Assembly (NCBI GenBank): GCA_910589415.1
Contig: OU342635.1
Span: 14,818,001 to 14,882,000, forward strand
Origin: Malachius bipustulatus
Taxonomy: Eukaryota; Arthropoda; Insecta; Coleoptera; Melyridae
Reading direction: 5' to 3'
DNA: 64,000 nucleotides
Under the pieces are notes generated by a model. The model was not told where the DNA came from, did no database searches, and saw only the letters and a program-made list of their open reading frames with translations. Positions within the stretch are counted from its first letter, which is position 1. Every line of letters begins with the position of its first letter. Position numbers and translations under genes: made by a program. Below, piece by piece: positions 22,217-32,759 of the stretch.

Positions 22217-25200
22217 ATGGAAGCGTTGAAAAATTTTGATGGTATTAAAAGAAAAATTAAGTGTAGCAGTGTTAAAGTGATTAAGATGATTCATCAATTA
22301 ATTTTTGAAGAAGTTGGTGATAGAAAGAACAGGGAACGTTTGAGGAATTTTACCGGCTTTGGATTTCAGTTGAATTCAAAAGATTATGAGGCGAAGTTGG
22401 AATATATAAGAGATTCTTTCACTGACAACGATTTGGTAATTATGTGCAACTTCTTATGCATTGATCATACAGGAGAAGGGGAAATACTCTGCAAACGAAT
22501 TTGCGATTGTTTAACAGATTTGAATCACTTAGTTGAGGAGATTGAAGACGAAGATGAAGACGATGAAAATGAAAAAGATGAAGCAAATGATTCAAAAACT
22601 GATAAACAGCAAAAAGAAAAGATTTCAGAAGACGAAGATAAAGATGCAGCAGGAAACATACAATCTAATGAAGACGAAGACGGGGAAGAAGGTGAAATGT
22701 CAGCGAAAATAGATCACTCTAGAAAGACTACTACTAAAGACAGGTTTAAAGAAAATTATAATAAGACGAATAAAGGAAATAGACAGATGATGTCATCAGA
22801 CTCAGAAGATGATGTTACAGCAAATTATGAGTCCAGACATCGAAGAAAAACTACTAGCGACGTCGAAAATTCAGACGACTCAAAGAGTTATAAAGAAGAT
22901 AAAAGAAGAGTACAACAAAAAGAAGTAGTGCGAAAGATGGAAACATTCTCTTTATCATTCAGAGATGTTGAAGATAGCATTAGAGAGTTCGATGGCAGAG
23001 GTGATTATCCGGTGAAGAAATGGATAACAGATTTTGAGGAGATAGCCGAAGTTACTCACTGGAATGATTTACAGAAGCTTATTTATGCTAAGAAAAGATT
23101 AACAGGATTGGCAAAGTTATTTGTGCAATCTGAAAATGGCATTCAAACTTGGTCCAAGCTCAAATCTTTATTAATAGAAGAGTTTGAAGTAAAGTTGAGC
23201 AGTGCACAAGTTCATAAGTTACTGATGGACAGGAAAAAGAGGCGTGACGAATCTGTTCAAGAATACGTGTTAACGATGAAGGAAATCGGAAGCAGAGCAG
23301 CTTTAGATGCGGAAACGATAATTCAGTACACCATAGACGGAATTTACGATGAACCAACTAACAAGATTATACTATATGGCGCCAAGACCTTCAGAGAATT
23401 CAAAGAAAAGGTAAAGATTTATGAAAACATTAAGCAAAACTGCATGCAAAATCGTAAATTGGGTGACAGAAGAAACGAAAGTAGAAGAGGACCTTCCATT
23501 CCAATAGAAAGAGAAAAGCGTCAATCAAACGAGGACAGAAGAAGTGAATATCCAACACCTGTGATACGTTGCTTCAACTGTGGTGAAAAAGGTCATAGAT
23601 CAAACGACTGCATAAACAAAGAAAAGGGTGCAAAATGTTTCAAGTGCAACAACTTTGGGCACAAGTCAAGGGAGTGTCAGCAAACGAAGAGCAACAGCGC
23701 GTCAGCAAACTCCTTGACAGAAAGCAAACTCGTAAATACTGACAAGGTGAGCAAATTTATACTCATTAACGAATTAAAAGTATTAGCACTAATTGACACT
23801 GGCAGTCAAGTGAATCTTATTCGTGAAGATGTGTATGTAGAAATTGGAAAACCTAACCTAAGAAATTCTACGCTGTTACTGAATGGATTTGGCCAGAATC
23901 AAGTGAAACCTTTTGGATATTTCAACGCCGATGTAACGATTGATGACTGCAAGTTTAACTTAGATATTTATGTCGTGTCTAATGATTGTACGAAAGTTTC
24001 TGCTGTCATTGGAAGTCCTATATTAAAACAAGCTGAACTGACTATCAACCGAAACGGAATAATGATCAAGAAGATAGACGACGATGAAGAAGCGGCTATA
24101 ATGAAGATACAGATTGAAGAAAACGAACTGAATATTGGCGAAGAAGTAACGATAGAAAACAAGAATAAAATTATAGAGCTAGTAGAAGACTACAGAATAC
24201 CTGAAGAAATTAAAAAAGTTGACGTGGTGATGAAGATAATTGTTAAAGAAGATACAATAATTAATCACAGACCCAGACGTTTACCATTAACTGAAAGACT
24301 AGAAGTCGAAAAACAAATCGAGCAATGGCTTGAAGAAGATGTCATTGAACAAAGCACTTCCGAATATGCAAGTCCCATCGTTTTAGTGCGCAAAAAAGAC
24401 AACGGATACAGACTTTGTGTAGATTATAGAGATATCAACAGAATTATTATGAAAGACCGATATCCCATGCCGCTTATGGAAGACGTAATTGACAGACTCC
24501 AAGATGCAAAATGGTACTCCACAATCGATTTGAAGAATGGCTTCTTCCATGTTTCTGTTTGCGAAAAAAGTCGTAAATTCACTTCGTTTATCACTCACCA
24601 TGGACAGTGGCAATTTAAACGTGTACCATTTGGTTTGTGCAATTCACCCGCCGTTTTTTGCAAATATATCTACAGCATTTTTCGACAGTTGATCAATGAC
24701 AACATAGCTTTCCCGTATATGGATGATGTGGTCATCCCAGCCAAAGAGGAGGACGAAGCTGTTGAGAAGTTAAGACTCGTACTCAAGACATGTTCAGACT
24801 ACGGTTTGCAGATCAACTTTAGAAAGTGCCAGTTCCTGAAGAAGAAAATAACTTTTCTCGGTTATGACATTACAAACGGATCGGTAGTGCCGTCGCGAGA
24901 TAAGGTGGAAAGTGTTATAAGGTTCCCTCAACCTTTCGATCGAAAGACTATTCAAGCTTTTTTAGGTCTTACGGGACATTTCCGGAAACATATAAAAGAC
25001 TATGCTAAGATATCTAAACCTCTTAGTGACCTGCTGAAAAAAGACTCAGTTATTGTATTCGGTGAGAAGGAAATACAAGCTTACGAGACATTGAAAGAAA
25101 TATTAGCAAGTGAACCAGTGTTACGAATTTACAATCCGCGTTATGAGACTGAGATTCATACAGATGCTTCGAAATACGCAATAGCAGGAATTCTAATGCA

Positions 25201-26905
25201 AAAAGCACCAGAAGACGGTTGTTTTCACCCGGTATACTATGTGTCGCGTAAAACTACGTCAGCAGAGCAAAACTATTCGAGTTATGAGTTGGAGGCGTTA
25301 GCAATTGTGTTTAGTTTGAAGAGGTTACGTGTCTACCTTATTGGACTTGATTTTAAAATTGTTACAGACTGCAGTGCTTTTGAAAAGACGATTAATAAAA
25401 AAGAAGTATCCTCGCGTGTAGCTCGGTGGCTATTATTTTTGGCAGACTATCATTATGTAATGGAGCATCGTAGTGCAACGCAAATGAAACATGTCGACGC
25501 GTTATCTCGTGCCGTTATGATTTGCCTTACGCCTAGCGCAAATCAAGATAAAATAGTTCCGCGCATCAGAAAACTACAGAAAGACGATCCCTACATACAA
25601 GAGTTACTGAAGAGCAAGGATCCAGATATTGATGTTCACCAGGATGGTCTAGTATGCAAGATTGTGAACGGACAATCAGTTTTATTGGTACCTGAAAAAC
25701 TTCAAGACGATATAATCAAGAAAGCACACGAGCATGGCCATTTTGCAACTAGGAAAGTTGTGGAAATGATCAAACGCGATTATTTCATTCCAAATTTGAC
25801 GAAGAAAGTCGAAGAATGCATCAATAATTGCCTGAAATGCATCATCTTTAATAGTAAAGCAGGTAAACAAGAAGGAGTTCTCCACACTCTATTCAAAGAA
25901 GATAAGCCTCTACATACTTACCATGTTGACCATTTAGGACCTTTGACTTCTACGAATAAGAACTACAATCATATCTTTGCAGTGGTCGATAGTTTCACTA
26001 AATTCGTATGGTTGTATCCTGTCAAGTCTACGACGTCAAGAGAGGTAATCAGCAAGCTAGAATTGCAAAAGAAAACGTTTGGCAGTCCAATACAAATAAT
26101 TTCGGACAGAGGGACAGCTTTTACGTCGCATGAATTTTCTGAGTACTGTGCTGAAGAAGGAATCAGACATATGAAAATAACGACTGGTTTGGCTCGAGCA
26201 AACGGCCAAATTGAAAGAATTAATAGAATTATAATACCAATTTTGTCGAAGTTATCATCTGAAAACCCTGGTAAATGGTATCAGCATGTCGACAAGGTTC
26301 AGACGCATATTAATTCTACTTTCCAGAGAAGCATAAATACGACCCCGTTTAACTTACTAACCGGTGTGTCAATGAGAACTAAAGATGACTTACGACTGAG
26401 AGAAATGATAGAAGACGAGAGTTTAGAAAAATTTCAGGAAGAAAGAGAAACCTTAAGAGAACAAGCGAAGAGACAGATTTTCAAAGTACAAGAAGAGAAT
26501 AAGAAGACATACAACTTAAGAAGAAGAAGCTCACGAAACTATAAATTGGAGGACCTGGTAGCAATCAAGCGAATTCAACGAGGTCCTGGTTCCAAATTAA
26601 TATCCAAATATATTGGTCCTTACCGTGTTATGAAAATCAAAGGAGGAGATTCTTATGATGTGAGAAGAAGTAACAGCTGTAACGATGGTCCCCATCAAAC
26701 TTCAACCTGTGCCGAATTTATGAAGCCATGGCAAGGTCAGTCCATGTCAATCAGTGTTTTTGCTGCGGAATCGTCGCAGAAATGTGACAACGATCCCGAG
26801 AGTCAGAAATGGCCGAGTGTGGGATCCGCGCCACTGGCAGCCCAGGTGGATGATGAGAGAAGCGAGGAAGGGTCCAGAGGAGAGGCAGTTCAACCGAGAT
26901 CTTAG
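22217..26905 (+). CDS. Ty3/Gypsy Gag-Pol polyprotein
   Basis: One 1,562-codon frame encodes all retrotransposon functions. Residues about 23-101 resemble the SAP/SAF-box region of the chromatin protein DEK, and 107-161 are strongly acidic. A retrotransposon Gag domain spans about 255-400 (WITDFEEI region). Two CCHC zinc knuckles lie at about 452-487 (CFNCGEKGH, CFKCNNFGH). The protease has D527 in DTGS. The reverse transcriptase spans about 690-865 with D771 and the YMDD box at 834-837. RNase H has D983 in HTDAS. The integrase has its HHCC zinc region at about 1171-1207 and core residues D1238, D1297 and E1333 (35 residues between the last two). A GPY-type C-terminal block (KYIGPYRV) follows. 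Gag and pol are in one frame with no shift signal. The last 29 residues and the stop lie inside the 3' LTR. No env is present. Confidence 0.93.
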   Translation: MEALKNFDGIKRKIKCSSVKVIKMIHQLIFEEVGDRKNRERLRNFTGFGFQLNSKDYEAKLEYIRDSFTDNDLVIMCNFLCIDHTGEGEILCKRICDCLTDLNHLVEEIEDEDEDDENEKDEANDSKTDKQQKEKISEDEDKDAAGNIQSNEDEDGEEGEMSAKIDHSRKTTTKDRFKENYNKTNKGNRQMMSSDSEDDVTANYESRHRRKTTSDVENSDDSKSYKEDKRRVQQKEVVRKMETFSLSFRDVEDSIREFDGRGDYPVKKWITDFEEIAEVTHWNDLQKLIYAKKRLTGLAKLFVQSENGIQTWSKLKSLLIEEFEVKLSSAQVHKLLMDRKKRRDESVQEYVLTMKEIGSRAALDAETIIQYTIDGIYDEPTNKIILYGAKTFREFKEKVKIYENIKQNCMQNRKLGDRRNESRRGPSIPIEREKRQSNEDRRSEYPTPVIRCFNCGEKGHRSNDCINKEKGAKCFKCNNFGHKSRECQQTKSNSASANSLTESKLVNTDKVSKFILINELKVLALIDTGSQVNLIREDVYVEIGKPNLRNSTLLLNGFGQNQVKPFGYFNADVTIDDCKFNLDIYVVSNDCTKVSAVIGSPILKQAELTINRNGIMIKKIDDDEEAAIMKIQIEENELNIGEEVTIENKNKIIELVEDYRIPEEIKKVDVVMKIIVKEDTIINHRPRRLPLTERLEVEKQIEQWLEEDVIEQSTSEYASPIVLVRKKDNGYRLCVDYRDINRIIMKDRYPMPLMEDVIDRLQDAKWYSTIDLKNGFFHVSVCEKSRKFTSFITHHGQWQFKRVPFGLCNSPAVFCKYIYSIFRQLINDNIAFPYMDDVVIPAKEEDEAVEKLRLVLKTCSDYGLQINFRKCQFLKKKITFLGYDITNGSVVPSRDKVESVIRFPQPFDRKTIQAFLGLTGHFRKHIKDYAKISKPLSDLLKKDSVIVFGEKEIQAYETLKEILASEPVLRIYNPRYETEIHTDASKYAIAGILMQKAPEDGCFHPVYYVSRKTTSAEQNYSSYELEALAIVFSLKRLRVYLIGLDFKIVTDCSAFEKTINKKEVSSRVARWLLFLADYHYVMEHRSATQMKHVDALSRAVMICLTPSANQDKIVPRIRKLQKDDPYIQELLKSKDPDIDVHQDGLVCKIVNGQSVLLVPEKLQDDIIKKAHEHGHFATRKVVEMIKRDYFIPNLTKKVEECINNCLKCIIFNSKAGKQEGVLHTLFKEDKPLHTYHVDHLGPLTSTNKNYNHIFAVVDSFTKFVWLYPVKSTTSREVISKLELQKKTFGSPIQIISDRGTAFTSHEFSEYCAEEGIRHMKITTGLARANGQIERINRIIIPILSKLSSENPGKWYQHVDKVQTHINSTFQRSINTTPFNLLTGVSMRTKDDLRLREMIEDESLEKFQEERETLREQAKRQIFKVQEENKKTYNLRRRSSRNYKLEDLVAIKRIQRGPGSKLISKYIGPYRVMKIKGGDSYDVRRSNSCNDGPHQTSTCAEFMKPWQGQSMSISVFAAESSQKCDNDPESQKWPSVGSAPLAAQVDDERSEEGSRGEAVQPRS

Positions 26906-27037
26906 AGCCGGAAAGACGGTACATTATTTCACGAGTAAACATTCAATCATTTATCAATAACTCTGTTCTATTTTTGTTCTAATACATTATTATTAATCAA
27001 GTGTGTTTTAAGAAGGCCTCATAGTCAAAATCCTACA
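26818..27037 (+). repeat. Gypsy 3' LTR
   Basis: This is identical by eye to the 5' LTR. The stop codon of gag-pol (26,903-26,905) lies within it. The bases just upstream are only loosely purine-rich (GAGAGTCAGAAATGGCCGAG), so no clean polypurine tract is visible. Confidence 0.92.
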
Positions 27038-27041
27038 ATAT

Positions 27042-28039
27042 TAACTGAATAATAAAAATTTTACATAAAATATTCGAAGAACCCTGTTTATTACAATTTC
27101 CAAAAATGCTTATTTGCCATGGTACTACAAGAAGGATGCTTTTGTCGACAAAATGTCGATGATTCAAGCTGTATGGACTCCACGAGATAAAGGACTGTGC
27201 TGGGTGCCCTAACTTTCCAGCTTTTGATTCTTGGGCCATTTCCGGTATAACCAGAGGTAACAACTCGATTGTTCTATAGTCATCTTGTGCTTACTCCTCG
27301 TCTACATAAGCATCGATGTGCTACTCTACAGACCTGGCTGCAATGATCGGACGTTTTTTGGGATGGTAGTGCCATGCCCGTGCATTCCCCAGCACTGCCC
27401 CGCCTCACATTCAAGACGACCTTGGTTTCTATCAAGTCTCATCTCGGGGTGAAAATTTGGTTTCGTTCAATTCGAAACTGAAAAATCGAGGCCTCCCTCC
27501 CCTCCTAAAAAATAGTTGGCAATGTGCAACGAAACGGCCGTAACCGATCAAAAAGGCAGCCCATTTTTTGTCGCCGGTTTTAAGACATTACGTAGAGGTC
27601 ATTCCAAATAACACCAGTTAGAGCCAATGAGCCTTGTTGGAGGTGAAGTGTTAGCGACAGAAATGCTCTTTGATTTTCGGAATCGTCGGCGTCAACTGAT
27701 TGGCTTCCTCTTCCTCTTCATCACCACCGGGAAATTACGAGTGATGGGGTTAGCATTATTCTAGGAAGATCGCATGATTGAATCCCATTCCTCTTAGGGT
27801 GAAAAGTTTGTTTTTTGGTGCATGTGCTTTTCTAGTCCTCGTTGTGAACGGGTAAACCAAGCAGCCTGGTAAGTTGCATTATAAAGGCTCAATAAACGAG
27901 TTATTCTCAGCGAGGTTTGCGCCATCATCCCTTTATGTTCCTGACGAAAATTTGAAGACAAAAACAAAATGTAAAAGCACAAGACGAAAGAAATACATCG
28001 TTTATTGGAACATTCCGATTTAGTAAAACTCGAATTAAA
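27042..28039. other. Unassigned sequence
   Basis: No transposon or host gene motif is recognised. Short frames at 27,033-27,263 and 27,794-27,982 on the minus strand carry no recognisable domain. Confidence 0.35.
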
Positions 28040-28065
28040 GTGACGTTACGTCACATGACGTCATG
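28040..28065. promoter_or_regulatory. Cluster of CRE-like sites
   Basis: Within 26 bases there are GTGACGTTACGTCAC, a near-palindrome, and a perfect TGACGTCA (28,056-28,063), the consensus bound by CREB/ATF-type bZIP proteins. No gene start is recognised beside it, so function is only inferred. Confidence 0.4.
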
Positions 28066-28076
28066 GTGCAGAACAG

Positions 28077-28475
28077 ACTCAAACCCTATCTTACAAGAAA
28101 AAACAAAGATAAAAACAAATCTCTCGCTCTAAACACCTGGGTAAACTAAAGAGGTCAAATATGTAATTGAAGAGAAACTGTTGCAGTTTTGCATGGCCCC
28201 TGGGTGGGTTCGTCGAAACAAACAAGGGATGTAGGTGTTGCAGATTGCTACCTAATGCTAGAGAGATAAGAAAGTGAAAATAAGTAGGAGAGATTCGTAG
28301 TACTAACACTTGCTCAACAATACGATGGAAGGGAGGCCAGGCCGTACAGCCAGCGGATATTTTCTTCCGTACAAAAGAAAACGTTTTTCCGCAAAAGAAA
28401 ATAAGTGAATATTAACAAACTCAAATCCTATCATACAAAATAAAAACAATTCTCTCTCTCTATAAAGAACCACCA
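28077..28475 (+). repeat. Diverged direct repeats, copies 1 and 2 of 3
   Basis: A block with ACTCAAA(C/T)CCTATC, TACAA, AAAAACAA and TCTCTCGCT-like words occurs at about 28,077-28,210 and 28,322-28,475 (preceded there by GGATATTTTCTTCCGTA). A third copy lies at about 29,865-30,060 with both parts. Confidence 0.6.
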
Positions 28476-28559
28476 AAGCAACACAATTGGTCGTTGGAAC
28501 GTAGCGGCAACTCCAAGGAACTTTTAAGTGTCTTGCCACTAGTCCCCGCGGCACATTCT

Positions 28560-29440
28560 AGGCACGCTGCTATTACGTACCAGCCACCAAAATGGGGAAT
28601 GATTTTGTGGTGCCTATAACGTTCCTGGGTCGTGCCAACAATGGCTAAAGAAGCAACAGGTTTATCCATTAGGAGAAGAAAACAAGCATCACAAGCATAT
28701 TTCAAGCGGAAATCCACGCTATCGAAAGATGCGCTCAATTCAATATAGACAGGAATTATAAAAATCAAGAAAACGATATCTTAACGGATAGCTAAGCTGC
28801 CATTAAAGCACTGAGTGCATACGTTATCAGTTCAAAATTATTGTGGGAATGCCCAATGAAGCTAAATTAATTTTGCAAAGAAAACAAATTGCCACCTTTG
28901 GCGCTTTGTAGGACACACAGGTGTAGAATACAACGAAGAAGCTGACACCCTAGCAAAGCGAGGAGCAAGAACATCGCTCATAGGGCCAGAACCTTTTTTC
29001 GGAATAGGAGAAAATGTGAGAAGACAAAATAAAGACAGAAGAGGAAACCCAAAGAGACACCCTCTGGAAAGACCTCCCGCAGAATTAAGACAGGCCAAAT
29101 TAATGTTTGGGAGATACAACCAACAAAGATTTGAAGCCTATACATCAAACTGAACAAAAATAGTTTGAGAATGCTATAAATTCACTCATGGGGCACTGTA
29201 AACTTGGAGCACATCTCAGCAAGATTTGTCTATCATAATGACCAAACCTGTAGATCTGCATGAAGGGGGATGAAACCCTAATATAGCTCCTGGTCGGGTG
29301 CCATATACAACAAACAAGACTCCGCTGTCTAGGTCTTTACAAACCAGCGGGAATTAACTTACCAGCTTTAGAACCACCGAAACTCCTAAAGCTCCACTGG
29401 AACTGGATGGGGTGCTATAATCGAATAGTCACTAGAAGGG
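28560..29440 (+). pseudogene. Jockey-like LINE RNase H remnant
   Basis: Pieces in changing frames give FQAEIHAIERCAQ (about 28,690-28,735), ILTDS-stop-AAIKALSAY (about 28,775-28,825; the SDSQAAI block with a stop), a FVGHTGVEYNEEADTLAKRGA block (about 28,905-28,970) matching WVPGHSGIEGNEKADELAR, and a MGHCKLGAHLSK-like block near 29,190-29,225. This is the usual order of the RNase H domain and tail in Jockey/I-type LINEs. Stops and frameshifts make it nonfunctional. Confidence 0.75.
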
Positions 29441-29864
29441 AAGACACAAAATATCTTCCAGGTTATAGTGTAGACACATCCCCAATTAATACAATACAAA
29501 CCCATGAAGATACGATGGAGCACCAATGTCACCACAACTCGAACAATGCGAACATGAGCGGGTGAAATGAAAGTCAGATGGCAATGTAAAGTGAAGGTAA
29601 GAGGCGACATGTTGAATGAAACGATAGACTGGAAGGAAACGATAGAAAAATTCGCCAATTAGAAACGAGTAGTTGTGGGTCCATACGACTGAGCTACCGT
29701 TAAGTATAAATTATCGAGGTCCACTCAGTAACAGGATGAGATTTCAGAGCTCAGGTAAAAAAATCAATGATAAGTTGAGAAGACTCGGGGCGGGATTCTA
29801 TTTCTTCGACTGGTCGACCGGGTAAAAGGACTCTTTCACTGCTCCGAGGTCGAACAACATCATG

Positions 29865-30060
29865 ATGGAAGAAAGGCCGTACACCAAGCGGATATTTTCT
29901 TCCGTATACAAAAGAAAACGATTTCCCATAAAAACAAATAGGGGAAACATGAAAGACTCAAATTCTATTGTACAAAAAAATCTCTCGCTATAAAGAAGAG
30001 GTGAACTTAAGATGTTAAATAGGTAACATGAAAGGGGTTTGTTTTATTTTTACATAACCC
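29865..30060 (+). repeat. Diverged direct repeat, copy 3
   Basis: It contains GGATATTTTCTTCCGTATAC and ACTCAAATTCTATTGTACAA, parallel to 28,322-28,475. The copies bracket the LINE remnant. Confidence 0.6.
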
Positions 30061-30837
30061 GGGGGTGGAGTGGGTTTGTCAGATTGCGGGCTTGGACGAA
30101 ATCGGTCTCTGTACTTTCGTGTTATACCGTTGCAGGTGTGTCTTGGCAGTAGTATAGCCTTGATATTTTTGGTTTGTTGTGTTAGTGAAACAAGTCATGC
30201 CATTTTTCAAAGTCCAACTTTGCTGTAACAATGTTTTGTATAGTGGCAGGGCACCATTTAAGTACATGGATGTCAGGCCGAAAAAGGTGATAAAGACTGC
30301 TGTCAAGACTATCAGGGTGCTAATATAATAGAGGCCCTAAAAGGTGCTGACAGGCCTTAGACGCATACTCGTAAGAAAATCATCAAAACTGATGGATAAA
30401 TGAGAGTTACTTGGAAAGATTTTATGAGCATTCCTTGCGATTTAAAGGTGGAAATTAACTTCCTAGTTAATGAAGAATCAGCAACGATCATAAAAAACAT
30501 ACTTTCATGCCCATGACCCATGATGGTATAACAACACTGTTTGTATGATTAGGTATCATGCTACTTTCAGATATCTTATATCTATTATTATCTTTTAATA
30601 ATGTGTTCTATATTTATGTTAAAGAATAAAACATTTATTTTATTCTTGAACATTCTAAGAACAGAACGGAGTATAAAACAATGGGAATTTCACTTCTCAT
30701 TAAATGAAAATCTTCGGTAGCACAGAGAGCAGGAGTGTTATTGTGGATTTTAAATACATAAAGCCTAGCAGTATCCTTTAACCAGTCCATTAAGTTTGAG
30801 TGTTATACGACATGGTGTAAGTCCCCTGCCTTTCCAT
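30061..30837. other. Unassigned sequence
   Basis: No recognisable gene or element is seen. Confidence 0.35.
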
Positions 30838-31200
30838 TTCCCCCGCCGCAGTATCTGCAGGCTTAGCGTCGTGGCGTTCATCAGGCGATGACGGTGTCCG
30901 GCGTTGCGGTGCAACTGTCCACGGACGCCTGCAAAAGCGAAGGACGAAGGACGGGAAACAGAGACTCGTCTCGCGACGTTATGTCTAATCGATGCATTTC
31001 TGCGCGCCTCGTCTTACCCGACCGGCCATTACGCACCTTAATGGGTCGCTCGGCCACAGCCAGCAGTCTGTCTCCTCTCCCGTTCCGAGTCCTCAATCCC
31101 GTGCCCTGTTTTGTTTCCCTTCCACCCGACCCCCGAGCCGATAAACGCCGCTTAAGATCACCCCGGTAACGATTTTCCCATTACATCAGTCGCGGATACA
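30838..31200. other. CpG-rich patch
   Basis: About 360 bases are much richer in G+C and CpG than the surroundings, with frequent CG dinucleotides. A frame of 93 codons crosses it (30,888-31,169) and a donor-like GGTAACG lies near 31,165, but the translation is low-complexity and unrecognised. It could be a promoter or first exon of a host gene, or a fragment of an unrecognised element. Confidence 0.35.
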
Positions 31201-32519
31201 CTCTATCACCTGATTATTGACATCAGAACGAGATCTGGCTACACGCTGTCATCATGCTAGGTACTGACAAGGAAGTCTTGGATACTAAAATGTTCTTCTT
31301 ATGCGGGCTATTAAAAATATTTGATGAAGACTTACTGCTGCCAAGCTACTGAGCTATCTTGGAAACTTTTTTTCGTTCACCCTCATTATATTGTTCCCTA
31401 AACTTTTTAGCCCGCCAAGCTCCCAAAAAAACTACATGGTAGATTTTGATGGAAATTGGTTTATCATTTTGGTGTATGGATAAAGCGAATATGGGAGTTA
31501 AAATTTAATGGATTAGGAATGGAAGACGATAAGAAGTACATAATGTTCCTTCCCGAATCCGGAATGGACTAACTACCTTTACTCATAAAATGAACCGAAG
31601 TGAAACAAAAAATTCCTCTCGGCGCATTGATTTGTTGAGCTCATGAGCCGTTTTATTTTCAGCATCTTCAACACTTCAAGGCAACTGATTGTTGCAATTT
31701 TTGGGACACTTGTATAATTAATGTCATTTTAGTCATGGATTTGAAACATTTGTGGGCAACAAGTCTCTTCATGTCGGCAGCGTATCTGCCTGGTGTGTTA
31801 ATCGTCATTGTAATCGTTACGCTGTAGATGGAATGACATGTCGTCGACATGTCGAAAACAAAATGTCGTGTAAGTATACGATCAGCCTAATAACACGCAG
31901 ACCGTGATGCTGGCCAATTCACGTCGAATGACGGTCTGGGGACTTCTAAAAATTTTTTTGACTTTCTAAAATTTTAGATGTACCTACTGATTTTACGTCA
32001 TACGGTTGCTTATGCAATCGTCGTGGGTTCTGAGTACCCTAGAAAAATACGATTCTATTTCTTAGTAGCCCCAGACAACAGAAACACGATTTGTTGGGCA
32101 TCAATAAATTAAATTGTCAATAATAATTGCTTGAATCTCATGCCCACATCTTCAGACAACTGACACTAAGCTGCAGGCTTAACAGTACCTATGCCCAATT
32201 GTCCATCAAGATACATGCTAATTGCTGTATCTGAACTGTCGTAACTTATGTGAAATATTTGCGATCTTGGCCGGATTGATTAATTCGAATTGAATGTCGT
32301 CCTGGATGCTTTTTTATTGAAAACGAACCCCTAATGGTATAGCTGCCCGGTATGTTTTGCGGCGGACTAGTCAATGGAAAGCTCGTTGGGTTTCCATTTT
32401 CTACAGAAAGTCGTCCACATTTTTGACAAATTTTCATAAAATGTTTCCAACTATCCAAGCAATACATGTCTTTTTTTTCTTCTTTTTTTTTAATGTACAT
32501 GCACTGCAGGGGAATGCTC
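31201..32519. other. Unassigned sequence
   Basis: No element or gene is recognised. Confidence 0.35.
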
Positions 32520-32755
32520 AAAGAAATCGGGTTGATGGTCTCATAGGTTGGTGGTTGGTTTTGGTGTCTTAGCTTTGCTCAACTTCACGCGTAGTTCGGC
32601 GGCGAGAAATTGGTGGTCACTGTGGCAATATTTTCCTGATGCGTTACGAGCCTCCCCGTCTGGATTTAACTAGGATTATAATATCTGGTTTTTATATTTA
32701 CCGTCTAGAGACGTCCACGTGTGAAGTCGTGTTGGGTGATGTTGTAATCCGGTGT
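32520..32755 (-). pseudogene. RTE-like LINE endonuclease fragment
   Basis: On the minus strand the translation includes LHTWTSLDGKYKNQI and then HSDHQFLAAELRVKLSKAK. These match the catalytic C-terminal blocks of an exonuclease-endonuclease-phosphatase domain (WTSPDG..RNQIDYI and GSDHELLIAKFRLKL), the type often labelled craniofacial development protein 2-like. The conserved IDYI is lost to stops. It probably belongs to the same LINE family as 12,860-13,175. Confidence 0.7.
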
Positions 32756-32759
32756 ATAT

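Larger units (their letters stand above)
21733..27037 (+). mobile_element. Complete Ty3/Gypsy LTR retrotransposon
   Basis: The element is 5,305 bp long with two 220 bp LTRs that read as identical, TG...CA ends, a 4 bp ATAT target duplication (21,729-21,732 and 27,038-27,041), a tRNA-Pro-type primer site and one uninterrupted gag-pol frame. There is no env-like frame. Identical LTRs mean very recent insertion. The frame runs into the 3' LTR. Confidence 0.93.

Noticed and set aside
30888..31169. 93-codon frame in the CpG-rich patch as a gene
   Set aside because: No domain or splice support is visible, and open frames are expected by chance in G+C-rich DNA.
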